From positions 14,899 to 78,898 of the forward strand of contig JAEZVO010000071.1 of the NCBI GenBank assembly GCA_023443125.1: 64,000 nucleotides of DNA, read 5' to 3'. The stretch's first letter is position 1. The number at the start of each line of letters is the position of its first letter. This document shows positions 1-7,754 of the stretch, piece by piece. Made by a program: the position numbers and the translations under genes. The stretch comes from Actinomycetes bacterium. GTDB lineage: Bacteria > Actinomycetota > Actinomycetes > Propionibacteriales > Propionibacteriaceae. Under the pieces are notes generated by a model that saw only the letters and a program-made list of their open reading frames with translations, did no database searches and was not told the DNA's origin.

Positions 1-147
1 GGCACCTTCGGAGGAGGTGATATCAGTGCCGATGGTGTTTGGTTGGTAGGTTTCCTGGGTTACTGCGCACTGCGGGCTGCCGCCGAGTCCGTGTTCGGAA
101 TTGAACTTGAGCAAGAGAAACAACTTCAAAATCCGTACACAGATTGA
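1..147 (+). CDS. 3' end of an unknown CDS (partial)
   Basis: An open frame runs from the window edge to a TGA at 145-147 and gives the last 48 residues of a protein, ending in NPYTD. It has a Gly-rich start and a hydrophobic stretch around GVWLVGFLGYCAL that could be a membrane or core helix. Too little is present to assign a family, and the start lies outside the window. Confidence 0.5.
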   Translation, partial: GTFGGGDISADGVWLVGFLGYCALRAAAESVFGIELEQEKQLQNPYTD

Positions 148-507
148 CCTAACGTCCCAAAATGGGGCCCTTCATCTCATCTGCGTACGGATTGTGAAGT
201 TTCGTGGTGGATGATTTCGATACGCACCCTTCGGGCGCTACTCAATCACCAGAAGGGCGCGGTTTCGATACGCGGCCTACGGCCGCTACTCAACCGCCGA
301 AAGGGAACGCCACTCAACCACCGGTGCTGGCGCGCACCCGCCGGCCCTTCCTCGGTCGTCGAGTAGGGCCGAAGGCCCGTATCGAGACGCAACAACTAGC
401 CACTGATCGATAGCGGCCTCGCGCACCTCAACGCGCGGATTGCGAGCAGGTAGTAGGTGGTGAGCGTCGAGAGGCCGCTACTGCTGTGAATAGAGTATTG
501 CCGGTTT
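148..507. other. Gene-free stretch carrying palindromic intergenic repeats
   Basis: No convincing gene was seen in these 360 bases. They hold three related repeat units (annotated separately) and a perfect 10-bp inverted repeat, tagcggcctc at 411-420 and gaggccgcta at 471-480, with a 50-base interior. The short open frame over the repeats at 204-413 only translates repeat sequence and is not taken as a gene. Confidence 0.6.
211..389. repeat. Three copies of a short palindromic intergenic repeat
   Basis: Two direct copies (about 213-250 and 261-298) share the pattern ttcgatacg-(palindrome)-ctactcaa, with cores accc/gggc and ggcctacggcc. A third, inverted copy at about 354-388 reads gagtagggccgaaggcccg followed by tatcgagac. 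Such cores flanked by CGATACG and CTACTC ends are widespread intergenic palindromes in high-GC actinobacteria. Each unit could fold into a small hairpin. Function is unknown. Confidence 0.7.
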
Positions 508-1482
508 TCAAGCCGGCGTGACCGCGCCGGAGCGCAGGCGTACGCGCACCTGCTCGTCGGTGATGCGCTGGGGAGCCTCGACGGTGGCGCGTTGCCCGTC
601 GGGAAGCTGCACGGTGAGCACGAAGTGGTCGACGGTCATAGACTGGTCGACGATGGGCACCACGACGCCGTGGTCGTCGAGGCCGAGGCTGCGGGCGCCG
701 ATACCGAGCACGTAGCCGTCGTCGAGTGTGCCGCTCCATCCGAGGGCCTGCGCCGTCGGGGCATCCACGAACGTGTGGAATCCGAGGAAGCCCGCCACCT
801 GTTTGCTGGCCGGCCTGGACCACAGCACGTCGGGCTCGGCGCGCTGGAGCACCTTGCCCTCGTCCATCACGGCCACGGAATCGGCGACGGTGAATGCTTC
901 CTCTTGGTCGTGGGTGACGTAGATGGCGGTGGTGTGGGTTTGCGTGAGAATGCGCCGCAACTCGTCGGCGAGGCGGCGTCGCAAGCCGGTGTCGAGCGCG
1001 GAGAGGGGCTCGTCGAGGAGCAGCATGCGCGGGCTTGGCGCGAGGGAACGGGCCAGTGCCACACGCTGCGCCTGCCCGCCCGACAGCTCGTTGGGTTTGC
1101 GGTCGCCGTAGCCGGGGAGCCCGACGAGGTCGAGCAGCTCCTCCACGCGTCGGCGCTTCGCCAGCTTGTCGAAGGCGCTCAGGCCGTAGGCGACGTTCTT
1201 GGCGATGGTCATCGTCGGGAATAGCTGGCCGTCTTGAAACACGAGGCCGAACTTGCGCTTGTGCACCTTCACATTGGCGAGGTCTTCGTCATCCCACACG
1301 ATGCGCCCGGAGGTGAGCGGCTCGAGCCCGATCACCGCCCGCAGCAGCGACGACTTTCCGCACCCCGACGGGCCCAGCAGCGCTAGCACGTGGCCGGGCC
1401 CAACCTCGAACGAGGCGTCGTCGACGGCGAGCGTGTCGCCGTATCGCACGGACACGTTCTCGACGCGTAAGCCCTTGCTCAC
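508..1482 (-). CDS. thiQ: Thiamine-type ABC transporter ATP-binding protein
   Basis: A 324-residue ABC ATPase that should drive the ThiP permease at the cytoplasmic face. Walker A (GPSGCGKS) is at residues 37-44, the signature LSGGQ at 133-137, and Walker B LLLDEP at 154-159, followed by the D-loop SALD. Residues after about 240 form an extra C-terminal domain like the TOBE-type regulatory region of importer ATPases. It overlaps the permease gene by 4 bases and is the last gene of a thiB-thiP-thiQ unit. The family also includes iron and polyamine importers; the substrate call rests on the TPP riboswitch upstream. Confidence 0.85.
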   Translation of the reverse strand: MSKGLRVENVSVRYGDTLAVDDASFEVGPGHVLALLGPSGCGKSSLLRAVIGLEPLTSGRIVWDDEDLANVKVHKRKFGLVFQDGQLFPTMTIAKNVAYGLSAFDKLAKRRRVEELLDLVGLPGYGDRKPNELSGGQAQRVALARSLAPSPRMLLLDEPLSALDTGLRRRLADELRRILTQTHTTAIYVTHDQEEAFTVADSVAVMDEGKVLQRAEPDVLWSRPASKQVAGFLGFHTFVDAPTAQALGWSGTLDDGYVLGIGARSLGLDDHGVVVPIVDQSMTVDHFVLTVQLPDGQRATVEAPQRITDEQVRVRLRSGAVTPA

Positions 1483-3101
1483 CAGGAATCGACCTCCTTC
1501 GGTCGTGCGCGCTCTGCGACGACCATCACCGTTGCCGTCAATACTGCCAGCACCACCGACGCCGCCATCGCCATGACATAGTTGCCGCCGGTCGGCCGGC
1601 TGAACAGCCGGAAAATCAGCACGGGCAGGGTGGGTTCGGTGGGGCGGACGAGGAAGCTCGTCGCACCAAACTCGCCCAGGCTGGTGGCGAGTGCGAACCC
1701 GACGGCGAGGCCAAGCCCCCGTCCAAGCGCCGGCAGCTCAATCGTCGTCAACACCCTGAGCGGCGACGCGCCCAGCACCTGTGCAGCCTGCAGCTGGCGC
1801 GGATCGATGGCTCGAAGTGTGGGCAGGAGGGTGCGCACCACCATCGGCAGCGCGACGACGGCCTGCGCGATGGGTATGAGCACGAGCGACGAGCGCAGAT
1901 CGAGTGGCGGACGGTTGAGTGTAATCAGATAACCGAATCCGACGGTGACCGCCGATACCCCCAGCGGGAGCATGAAGACGTTTTCGGTGGCGCCGAGCCA
2001 CCAACGCCCCGACGCGGACCGCGGGCGACGCGAAACCACCAGTGCGACGAGCACACCCAGCGCCAGCGCAATGATGGCCGCCGCGACGGCGGTCATCAGG
2101 GTCGCGCGAATCGCCGACCCGAGCTGCCCGTCGAGCAAGCCCCGATACCCGGCGAGGCTCCATTCGCCATTCACCCGCAGCGAGCGCACCACGAGCCCCG
2201 CGAGTGGCACCACCAGCAGCAACAGACACACCGCGCCTGTGAACAGGAGCGCCGGCCAGTCGCGACGCCAGGTGAGCGCGTCGCTGCTCGTGCTCTCCGG
2301 CAGGAGGTGCAGGGCAGCTTGGGCTCGTCGCTGCCAAGCACTCGTGATCCACAAGCAGATTGTCACCACGACCACCTGCGCGATAGAAAGCGCGGCGGCA
2401 GCGGAAAGGTTGAACACCTGGGTGGTTTGGAACCAGATCTCCGTCTCGATGGTCTGGTACTTGCCGCGCCCGAGCGTCATGACGATGCCGAACCCGGACG
2501 CACAAAACAGGAACACCAACGACGCCGCAGACACGATGGCGGGCACGAGCGCGGGGAGCGTCACGGTGAGGCTCGCGCGCAGCGGCGACGCGCCGAGCGC
2601 CTGCGCGGCCTGCGCCTGACGCGGGTCAATGCGGGCCCACAGCGCTCCGATGGTGCGCACCACCACCGAGTAGTTGAAGAACACCATCGCGAGCACAATC
2701 CCCACCACCGGCGGCGGGCCACTGAACGCAATGCCCACCACCACCGTCGGGAGTACGAACGGGACGGTCACGAGCCCGCGCAGCAGCTGCTGGCCGGGGA
2801 AACGGAGCCGGTACAGCACGTAGGCGCCGACGATGCCGGCCGCGACGCACAGCAGCGTCGCGAGTGACGCCGTGCCGAGGGTGAACCATAAGGCTCGCCA
2901 GGTGCGCTGCGACGTCGCCACCTTGACGAACCCGTCGAGCGTCCAGCCCGTCTCGTCGTGGAAACCTCGCGCTACCAGCGTCGCCGCTGGCCAGGCGAAG
3001 AAGAGGGTCAGGAATGCAGCTGGCACCGCCGCGACGATGATCCACGCGACGGTGCCAGCTCGAGGAAGGTGCCTCGTCACTGACCGATGGCCTCGGTCCA
3101 T
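1479..3101 (-). CDS. thiP: Thiamine-type ABC transporter permease, two-domain
   Basis: A 540-residue inner-membrane permease made of two fused BPD-type transmembrane domains. Each half carries the EAA loop that contacts the ATPase: RQAQAAQALGASPLR in the first half and RQLQAAQVLGASPLR in the second. The duplicated layout matches ThiP/FbpB-type permeases, which are usually about 500-540 residues. It overlaps thiB by 25 bases at its 5' end and thiQ by 4 bases at its 3' end, so the three are surely co-transcribed. Substrate (thiamine or a precursor) is inferred from the riboswitch. Confidence 0.85.
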   Translation of the reverse strand: MDRGHRSVTRHLPRAGTVAWIIVAAVPAAFLTLFFAWPAATLVARGFHDETGWTLDGFVKVATSQRTWRALWFTLGTASLATLLCVAAGIVGAYVLYRLRFPGQQLLRGLVTVPFVLPTVVVGIAFSGPPPVVGIVLAMVFFNYSVVVRTIGALWARIDPRQAQAAQALGASPLRASLTVTLPALVPAIVSAASLVFLFCASGFGIVMTLGRGKYQTIETEIWFQTTQVFNLSAAAALSIAQVVVVTICLWITSAWQRRAQAALHLLPESTSSDALTWRRDWPALLFTGAVCLLLLVVPLAGLVVRSLRVNGEWSLAGYRGLLDGQLGSAIRATLMTAVAAAIIALALGVLVALVVSRRPRSASGRWWLGATENVFMLPLGVSAVTVGFGYLITLNRPPLDLRSSLVLIPIAQAVVALPMVVRTLLPTLRAIDPRQLQAAQVLGASPLRVLTTIELPALGRGLGLAVGFALATSLGEFGATSFLVRPTEPTLPVLIFRLFSRPTGGNYVMAMAASVVLAVLTATVMVVAERARPKEVDSW

Positions 3102-4117
3102 TCGTTCAGCCAGTCTTCGCGGCCCTCGTCAATCTTGTCCGCAGACAATTCGATGGGCTTCTCAGCCAACGGTGCGAACTTCGTCCAATCCTCAGGCAGC
3201 TCGGTGTCTCCCAGCGCCGGGTACATGTACATGTTGTCCGGGATGGAGGCCTGCACCTCGGGGGAGAGTAGGAAGTCGACGAACTTCTTGGCGCCCTCCG
3301 GGTTGGCTGCGCCCTTCAGCACGGCCGCGTATTCCACCTGGCGGAAGCATGTGTCGGGGAGGTTGACCGTCGTGGACTCTCCGTCGTCGCCAATCGTCCA
3401 CGCGGGGGAGGACGCGTAGCTGAGCACGAGCGGGCGATCACCCTTGCCCTCGCCCTGCGAGAACTCGACGTTGTACGCCTCGGTCCAGCCGGCGACCACG
3501 CTCATCCCGTTGGCGTCAAGCTGCTTCCAGTAGTCAAGCCAGCCGTCGCCCTTGGCGCCGATGGTGGCGAACATGAACGCCAGGCCGGGCGACGACGACG
3601 CCGGGCTGGAGACGACGAGGAGGTCCTTGTACTCGGGCTTGGTGAGATCGTCGAGGGTCCCCGGGATCTCGAGCTTCTTCTCCTCGAACCACTGGCGGTC
3701 AGCGTTGATGCACACATCGCCGAAGTCGATGGGGGACATCTGTTCGGTGGCCATGGCCTTGGCCTGCTCGTCGAGTTTGCCGGAGAGGTACGGGTCGATG
3801 ACGCCCTCGGATTCTGCGCGGGAAGCGAAGGTGTTGTCGATGCCGAAGACGACGTCGCCGAGCGGGGAGTCCTTGGTGAGCAGCAGCTGGTTCACCATGG
3901 CGCCCGCGTCATCCATGGGGGAGTAGGTGACTTCGAGGCCTGATTCCTTCTCGAACTTCGCCTTCAGCTCGTCGGGAAGATTGAACGACGCGTGGGACAC
4001 GACCGTCAGCTTCTTGGTTTCTGCGGCCGGCGACGATTCGTTCGTTGGTTCGGCACCCGATCCGCATGCGGCGACGGCGAGGGCAGCGAGCCCCACGGCG
4101 AGAACACGGAATTTCAT
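3077..4117 (-). CDS. thiB: Thiamine-type ABC transporter substrate-binding lipoprotein
   Basis: A 346-residue extracellular solute-binding protein. The start at 4117 (MKFRVLAVG) is preferred over an upstream in-frame TTG because it has an AGGAGG ribosome site 5 bases away and a proper lipoprotein signal with lipobox LAVAAC. The mature part follows the ThiB/iron-binding fold (LTVVSHASFNLPDELKAKF). It binds substrate outside the membrane and delivers it to ThiPQ. It is the first gene after the TPP riboswitch; the ribosome site can pair with the sequence just after the aptamer, suggesting control of translation. Confidence 0.88.
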   Translation of the reverse strand: MKFRVLAVGLAALAVAACGSGAEPTNESSPAAETKKLTVVSHASFNLPDELKAKFEKESGLEVTYSPMDDAGAMVNQLLLTKDSPLGDVVFGIDNTFASRAESEGVIDPYLSGKLDEQAKAMATEQMSPIDFGDVCINADRQWFEEKKLEIPGTLDDLTKPEYKDLLVVSSPASSSPGLAFMFATIGAKGDGWLDYWKQLDANGMSVVAGWTEAYNVEFSQGEGKGDRPLVLSYASSPAWTIGDDGESTTVNLPDTCFRQVEYAAVLKGAANPEGAKKFVDFLLSPEVQASIPDNMYMYPALGDTELPEDWTKFAPLAEKPIELSADKIDEGREDWLNEWTEAIGQ

Positions 4118-4164
4118 TATTCCTCCTGGTCTGTTGGGCTTGGCCAAAGCCAAGGAGAATTACT

Positions 4165-4250
4165 CACTCCCTACGCCGGTACGAACCGGATCAGGTTGAG
4201 GGTCTGCAGCTCCTGCACTCTCAGCGCCCTTGTGGCGCTCCCCTGTGGTG
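4165..4250 (-). ncRNA. TPP riboswitch (THI element)
   Basis: Read on the minus strand, the region has the TPP aptamer landmarks in order: CACCACAGGGGAGC, GCTGAGA, ACCCTCAACCTGATCC and GGTTCGTACCGGCGTAGGGA. The aptamer begins only about 12 bases after the disA stop codon, so its promoter probably lies inside the end of disA, or the unit is co-transcribed with disA. Sense TCTCCT just after the aptamer (plus-strand 4153-4158) is complementary, with one wobble, to the thiB ribosome site AGGAGG (4122-4127). No T-run terminator was seen, so control of translation initiation is the likelier mechanism. Confidence 0.93.
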
Positions 4251-4262
4251 TTCAGAACCTTA

Positions 4263-5321
4263 TCAGGACGGGTCAGAGCGGGCGAATGCGGATTCGCCGA
4301 TGCGCAAGAGCGCCTCGCGGATGAGTCGGGCACGCTGCTCGCCAACGCCGTCGATCTCCATGAGCTGGGCCCTGCTGGCGGTGAGGAGCTCCTGCAGCGA
4401 GTGTTGCGGAAGCAGGAGGTCGACGACGCCCGCGGGCAGGCGGCCGATCGTCGTCAATGCGCGGTAGCCGTACGCGGTGAGGTGCTGCTCCAAATGGACA
4501 GCATGGCCGAAGCCCATGCGTTCCGCGATGAGGTGGTGCCCGAGGAGCTCTTCGGGGGTGAAGTTCTGCAGACTGTCGAGCTGGAATTCCGACGGGGTCT
4601 CGAGGTTGTGGGCGTAGTCCTTTGTGAGCAGCTCGGCGAGATCGTTGAGCGGGGCGGCGAGCTCCGCGTGCTGCATGGCGAGCAGGCGTCCTTCGACGCC
4701 CAGGATGGTGATGTTGAAGTCCATCTCGGCGGAGAGGCGTCGGGCCAGCTCGTAACGGTGCGCGACCGCGGTGAGGTCGCGGACGGTCACCTGGTTCGCC
4801 ACTTCGAGGGCGGTGAGCTGGTCGACGGTTTCCTCCAGCCGCTGCACGACGCTGTTCAGGGCGCCGAGGGTCTGCGTGCCGCGGCTGATGACGTCGCCGG
4901 CTTTTTCGACGACGTGTCGGCGCCCGTTGATGAACAGCGAGACGGTGCCCATCGACGCAGAGACGCTGATCACGGGCACGCCGGCGGCCTGCGCGGTGCG
5001 GTCGGCTGAGCGGTGGCGGGTGCCGGTTTCGGCGGTGGGGAGATCGCCGGGGGGCACCATGTGTACGCCTGCTGCGACGATGCGGGTGAGGTCGTTGCTG
5101 AGGATGATGGCGCCGTCGAGCTTGGCGAGCTCGCGCAGCGCCTGGGCGGAGAAGTCGACGTCGATCTTGAACCCGCCCGACGACACCTTCTGCACCTGCC
5201 GGTTGTTGCCCATGACAATGAGCGCGCCGGTGCGGCCATGGAGAATGCGGTCAATACCTTCGCGCAGCGGTGTGCCTGGAGCGAGCTGCTTCAGGTAGCG
5301 CTGCAACATGGATCGAGACAC
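4263..5321 (-). CDS. disA: DNA integrity scanning protein, diadenylate cyclase
   Basis: DisA makes c-di-AMP from two ATP and scans DNA for damage. The 352-residue product has an N-terminal DAC domain with the DGA motif (DGAIILSND) and the RHR motif (GTRHRSADRTAQ), a helical linker, and a C-terminal helix-hairpin-helix domain (LMEIDGVGEQRARLIREALL). The GTG start at 5321 has GAGGAGG just upstream and gives the family's usual length; a longer in-frame start at 5411 lacks these. radA, whose product inhibits DisA in Bacillus, lies 3.6 kb upstream on the same strand. Confidence 0.95.
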   Translation of the reverse strand: MSRSMLQRYLKQLAPGTPLREGIDRILHGRTGALIVMGNNRQVQKVSSGGFKIDVDFSAQALRELAKLDGAIILSNDLTRIVAAGVHMVPPGDLPTAETGTRHRSADRTAQAAGVPVISVSASMGTVSLFINGRRHVVEKAGDVISRGTQTLGALNSVVQRLEETVDQLTALEVANQVTVRDLTAVAHRYELARRLSAEMDFNITILGVEGRLLAMQHAELAAPLNDLAELLTKDYAHNLETPSEFQLDSLQNFTPEELLGHHLIAERMGFGHAVHLEQHLTAYGYRALTTIGRLPAGVVDLLLPQHSLQELLTASRAQLMEIDGVGEQRARLIREALLRIGESAFARSDPS

Positions 5322-5444
5322 GGGCCCCTCCTCGTGGGATACGCACCAGGATACTGAACACTCCTCATTTGCCTGTAGCGAACGCACCGTGATTTCGCGG
5401 TGGTGGTCCATACGATGGCATCAGGTACGTGTGAAAGGACAGCC

Positions 5445-6185
5445 ATGACAGACACCATCGCTGCGCTGCGGGAAGGCGAGACGGTGACCGAGCGTCGCCA
5501 CGCCGCGCTCGAGCTCGGAACCACCCACACCGACGGGGTGGTGGACGTGTTGATCGAACGGCTGCGTGTGGAGCCCGACGGACACGTGCGCGAAGACATC
5601 ACCTGGGCGCTCGTGCAGCATGCCGACGAGGCCGAGGCGCAGCTGTTGGAACTGCTCGTCAGCGACACCCCGCACGACCGCTTCTCCGGAGCACACGTGC
5701 TCAGCAAGATTGGCAACCCGGCGCACTTCGAGAAGGTATCCCCGCTGGTGCTCGACGAGCACCCCGACGTGGCGCTCAAGGCCTACCGGGCTGCGGCGAA
5801 CACCGGCGGTGCGCGGGCCGCGTCGGTGTTGGGCAAGCGGCTGGGCGATGGCGACGGATGGCAGCGCGACGCCTTGTCAGACGCGTTCCGAAAGCTCGGT
5901 GAGGCTGGTGTTCCGGTGCTTGTCGAGGCGCTCGGCAGTGACGATGCCGACGTGCGTGACCACGCCGTCGAGGCGCTCGGATACCTGGGTGAGCACGCTG
6001 CCGGGGCGACGGATGCCGTCGAAGAGCGCGTGGCCGATGATCACGAGCCCGTGCGGTTGACGGCGGTGTCGACGTTGGGGCAGCTGGGCGAGGCAGCCGT
6101 GCCGGCGCTGGAACGCGTCGCGGCCGGTGGCGATGCCGTGTTGGCGGCGTTGGCGAAGCGGTTCCTCGCGGCGCTGCAGGGGTGA
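5445..6185 (+). CDS. HEAT-repeat protein
   Basis: A 246-residue protein built of short tandem helical repeats of the HEAT/PBS-lyase type, for example VLVEALGSDDADVRDHAVEA and AVEERVADDHEPVRLTAVST. These repeats usually form binding scaffolds; no catalytic motif is visible. The start at 5445 (MTDTIAALREGE) follows AAAGGA by 5 bases, and an earlier in-frame start lacks a ribosome site. It is divergent from disA with 123 bases between them, including a possible -10 TACGAT at 5411-5416. The partner and role are unknown. Confidence 0.8.
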   Translation: MTDTIAALREGETVTERRHAALELGTTHTDGVVDVLIERLRVEPDGHVREDITWALVQHADEAEAQLLELLVSDTPHDRFSGAHVLSKIGNPAHFEKVSPLVLDEHPDVALKAYRAAANTGGARAASVLGKRLGDGDGWQRDALSDAFRKLGEAGVPVLVEALGSDDADVRDHAVEALGYLGEHAAGATDAVEERVADDHEPVRLTAVSTLGQLGEAAVPALERVAAGGDAVLAALAKRFLAALQG

Positions 6186-6297
6186 GCTGAGGCGTGCTGC
6201 GCGTGGGTGCTACTCTCGCGTGCCGCACGGCGCAGGTCGAGCACGCCGCATGAGGCGAGGTAACATCGTCCCGTGCATCAGAGATACCGGATCGTCG

Positions 6298-6708
6298 GTG
6301 GTTGAGCACCAAATCCAGCGTTGGGCGTCGTCAAAAGCCGAGGAGCTGCCGGCGACGATGCTCACTCATCCCTTCGGCCCGTCCTGGGACGTCTGGAAGG
6401 TGCGCGGCAAGGTGTTTGCGCTGCTCAGTGAGCACGACGGCGAGCCCATCGTGAATCTCAAGGCGAGCCCCGACGACGTCCTCGCGCTCGTCGCGGAGTA
6501 TGAGCAGATCACGGTGGGCTACCACATGAACAAGCGCCACTGGATCAGCCTGCGCCCGGGTGACCAGCTCGACGAGCGGCACGTCCACGAACTCGTCGTC
6601 GAGTCCTATTTGCTCGTCGTCGAAGGCCTGCCGCGTAAGGACCGCCCGGTGGACATCGAACGATTTGCGCCGTTTGAGCGCGCCGACGAGGACGGTCTGC
6701 GCCCCTGA
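6298..6708 (+). CDS. MmcQ/YjbR-family protein
   Basis: A roughly 136-residue protein with the MmcQ/YjbR pattern: HPFGPSWDVWKVRGKVFALLS, then a DDVLALVAEYEQIT segment and the near-terminal GYHMNKRHWISLRPG. The family has a CyaY-like fold and is often called DNA-binding, but its role is not established. The GTG at 6298 begins just before the conserved region; it lacks a good ribosome site, and a longer frame from 6250 is possible. It follows the HEAT-repeat gene on the same strand. Confidence 0.7.
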   Translation: MVEHQIQRWASSKAEELPATMLTHPFGPSWDVWKVRGKVFALLSEHDGEPIVNLKASPDDVLALVAEYEQITVGYHMNKRHWISLRPGDQLDERHVHELVVESYLLVVEGLPRKDRPVDIERFAPFERADEDGLRP

Positions 6709-6795
6709 ACATCGTCGTCAAGTGGTGCAACGCTGAGCGGGGCGAAGTGGCCGCGGTTGCTGGTGCGTCTGTCATCGGCTGTCCTCCATCTCCCG

Positions 6796-6818
6796 TGCCG
6801 TACCATTCGTGTACGGCA
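6796..6818. promoter_or_regulatory. Perfect 8-bp inverted repeat, possible operator
   Basis: TGCCGTAC and GTACGGCA are separated by seven bases and sit 20 bases before the start of the small gene at 6838. The size and spacing fit a dimeric repressor site; a small hairpin in the transcript is the alternative. No regulator gene is adjacent. Confidence 0.4.
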
Positions 6819-6837
6819 TCGACAGTGGGAGACTCTC

Positions 6838-6993
6838 GTGAAGACCAAGGCCATCGGCATCCTCACCACCCAACACATCGATGACCCTCCCGGCCTACTG
6901 CGCGAACAGACGGAGCCGTGCCACGCGGGCATCATCTGGGACGTGCACCTGGATGCGAAGCTCGACGTCGAGTTCCGTCGCAGGCAGGGGTGA
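6838..6993 (+). CDS. Small hypothetical protein
   Basis: A 51-residue open frame from a GTG with GGGAGA five bases upstream. It begins VKTKAIGILTTQHID and ends DVEFRRRQG. No domain was recognised. Support is the ribosome site, the inverted repeat just upstream, and close spacing to the following membrane-protein gene, whose ATG lies six bases after this stop. It may be a small partner of that gene or a chance frame. Confidence 0.35.
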   Translation: MKTKAIGILTTQHIDDPPGLLREQTEPCHAGIIWDVHLDAKLDVEFRRRQG

Positions 6994-6998
6994 CGGGC

Positions 6999-7286
6999 AT
7001 GCTATTGATCGTGGGGCGTGTGATCGCCGTCCTGTTCGCCTGTATCGCCGCGTTCCAGTTCGTGACGGCGTTCCTGACGGAGCAGTGGCAGTGTTGGGTC
7101 GCCGGCGGAGGGCTGCTAGTGACTGCTTGGGGATGGTGGTGCTTGGGCGGAGTTTGGCGAGAGGCGACGCTCACCCAGCCCCGTCAAGCAGGAAGCGTGC
7201 TGCTGGGGAAGGGAGCAGCAAGGTGGGCCCTCGTCGCATTGGCGGGCATCGTCGTTGCCGTGATCGCGATGTCGACACTGGGCTAA
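6999..7286 (+). CDS. Small membrane protein
   Basis: A 95-residue hydrophobic protein with about three membrane segments: LLIVGRVIAVLFACIAAFQF near the N terminus, a Trp-rich middle (GGGLLVTAWGWWCLGGVW), and ALVALAGIVVAVIAM at the C terminus. The ATG at 6999 has a GGGGTGA-like ribosome site and follows the previous stop by five bases, suggesting one transcript. No family was recognised. Confidence 0.55.
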   Translation: MLLIVGRVIAVLFACIAAFQFVTAFLTEQWQCWVAGGGLLVTAWGWWCLGGVWREATLTQPRQAGSVLLGKGAARWALVALAGIVVAVIAMSTLG

Positions 7287-7343
7287 GCACGTTCGCGGAG
7301 TCACGAGGATCGACGCACGGCTCGCCGGGCGGCGAGCAACCGC

Positions 7344-7754
7344 TCAGCGTTCGAAGGCCTGCAGTGCTCGGCGAACGGCTTCGCCCGTCTCGCCTGAAGA
7401 GGTCAGTCGCTCATGCATCTGTCGTGCTCGAGTTTTGAGTTCCTCGAGCTCCTCCTCGTCCATCGCGGCCCGCGCTGACGCCACTCGCTCCTCGGTGCGT
7501 TCTGCTCCGGTGCTGAACTGGTCGCGAAAGGCGCGGTGCTCCATGAGCTCTGTGAACCCCAGCCGTCCCGCGCGCGCCTGCCCGATGCGTTCGGCAAGCT
7601 CGGGGTCTCTCGTTTGTTCCGCTAGCGTGTTCAGAGCCAGATCCATTGCCGCCATCAGGCTCCGGTCGTGCCCGACGAGCTGGGCGAAGGGATGATCATC
7701 ACTCAGTCCGGTGCGGCTGCTTCCGCTCGGCGTGTGCTGTGGGTCATTCACCAT
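7344..7754 (-). CDS. Hypothetical helical protein paired with the ESX-like gene
   Basis: A 136-residue, charged, mostly helical protein with coiled-coil character (AMDEEELEELKTRARQMHERL). The ATG at 7754 overlaps the end of the upstream ESX-like gene by 11 bases, so the two are translationally linked. It has no signal peptide and no recognised domain. By position it could be a chaperone, an immunity-type partner or a co-secreted protein of its neighbour; this is inference only. Confidence 0.6.
   Translation of the reverse strand: MVNDPQHTPSGSSRTGLSDDHPFAQLVGHDRSLMAAMDLALNTLAEQTRDPELAERIGQARAGRLGFTELMEHRAFRDQFSTGAERTEERVASARAAMDEEELEELKTRARQMHERLTSSGETGEAVRRALQAFER

Noticed and set aside
204..413. 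69-residue open frame over the 5' repeats
   Set aside because: It translates the palindromic repeat units and has no other support.
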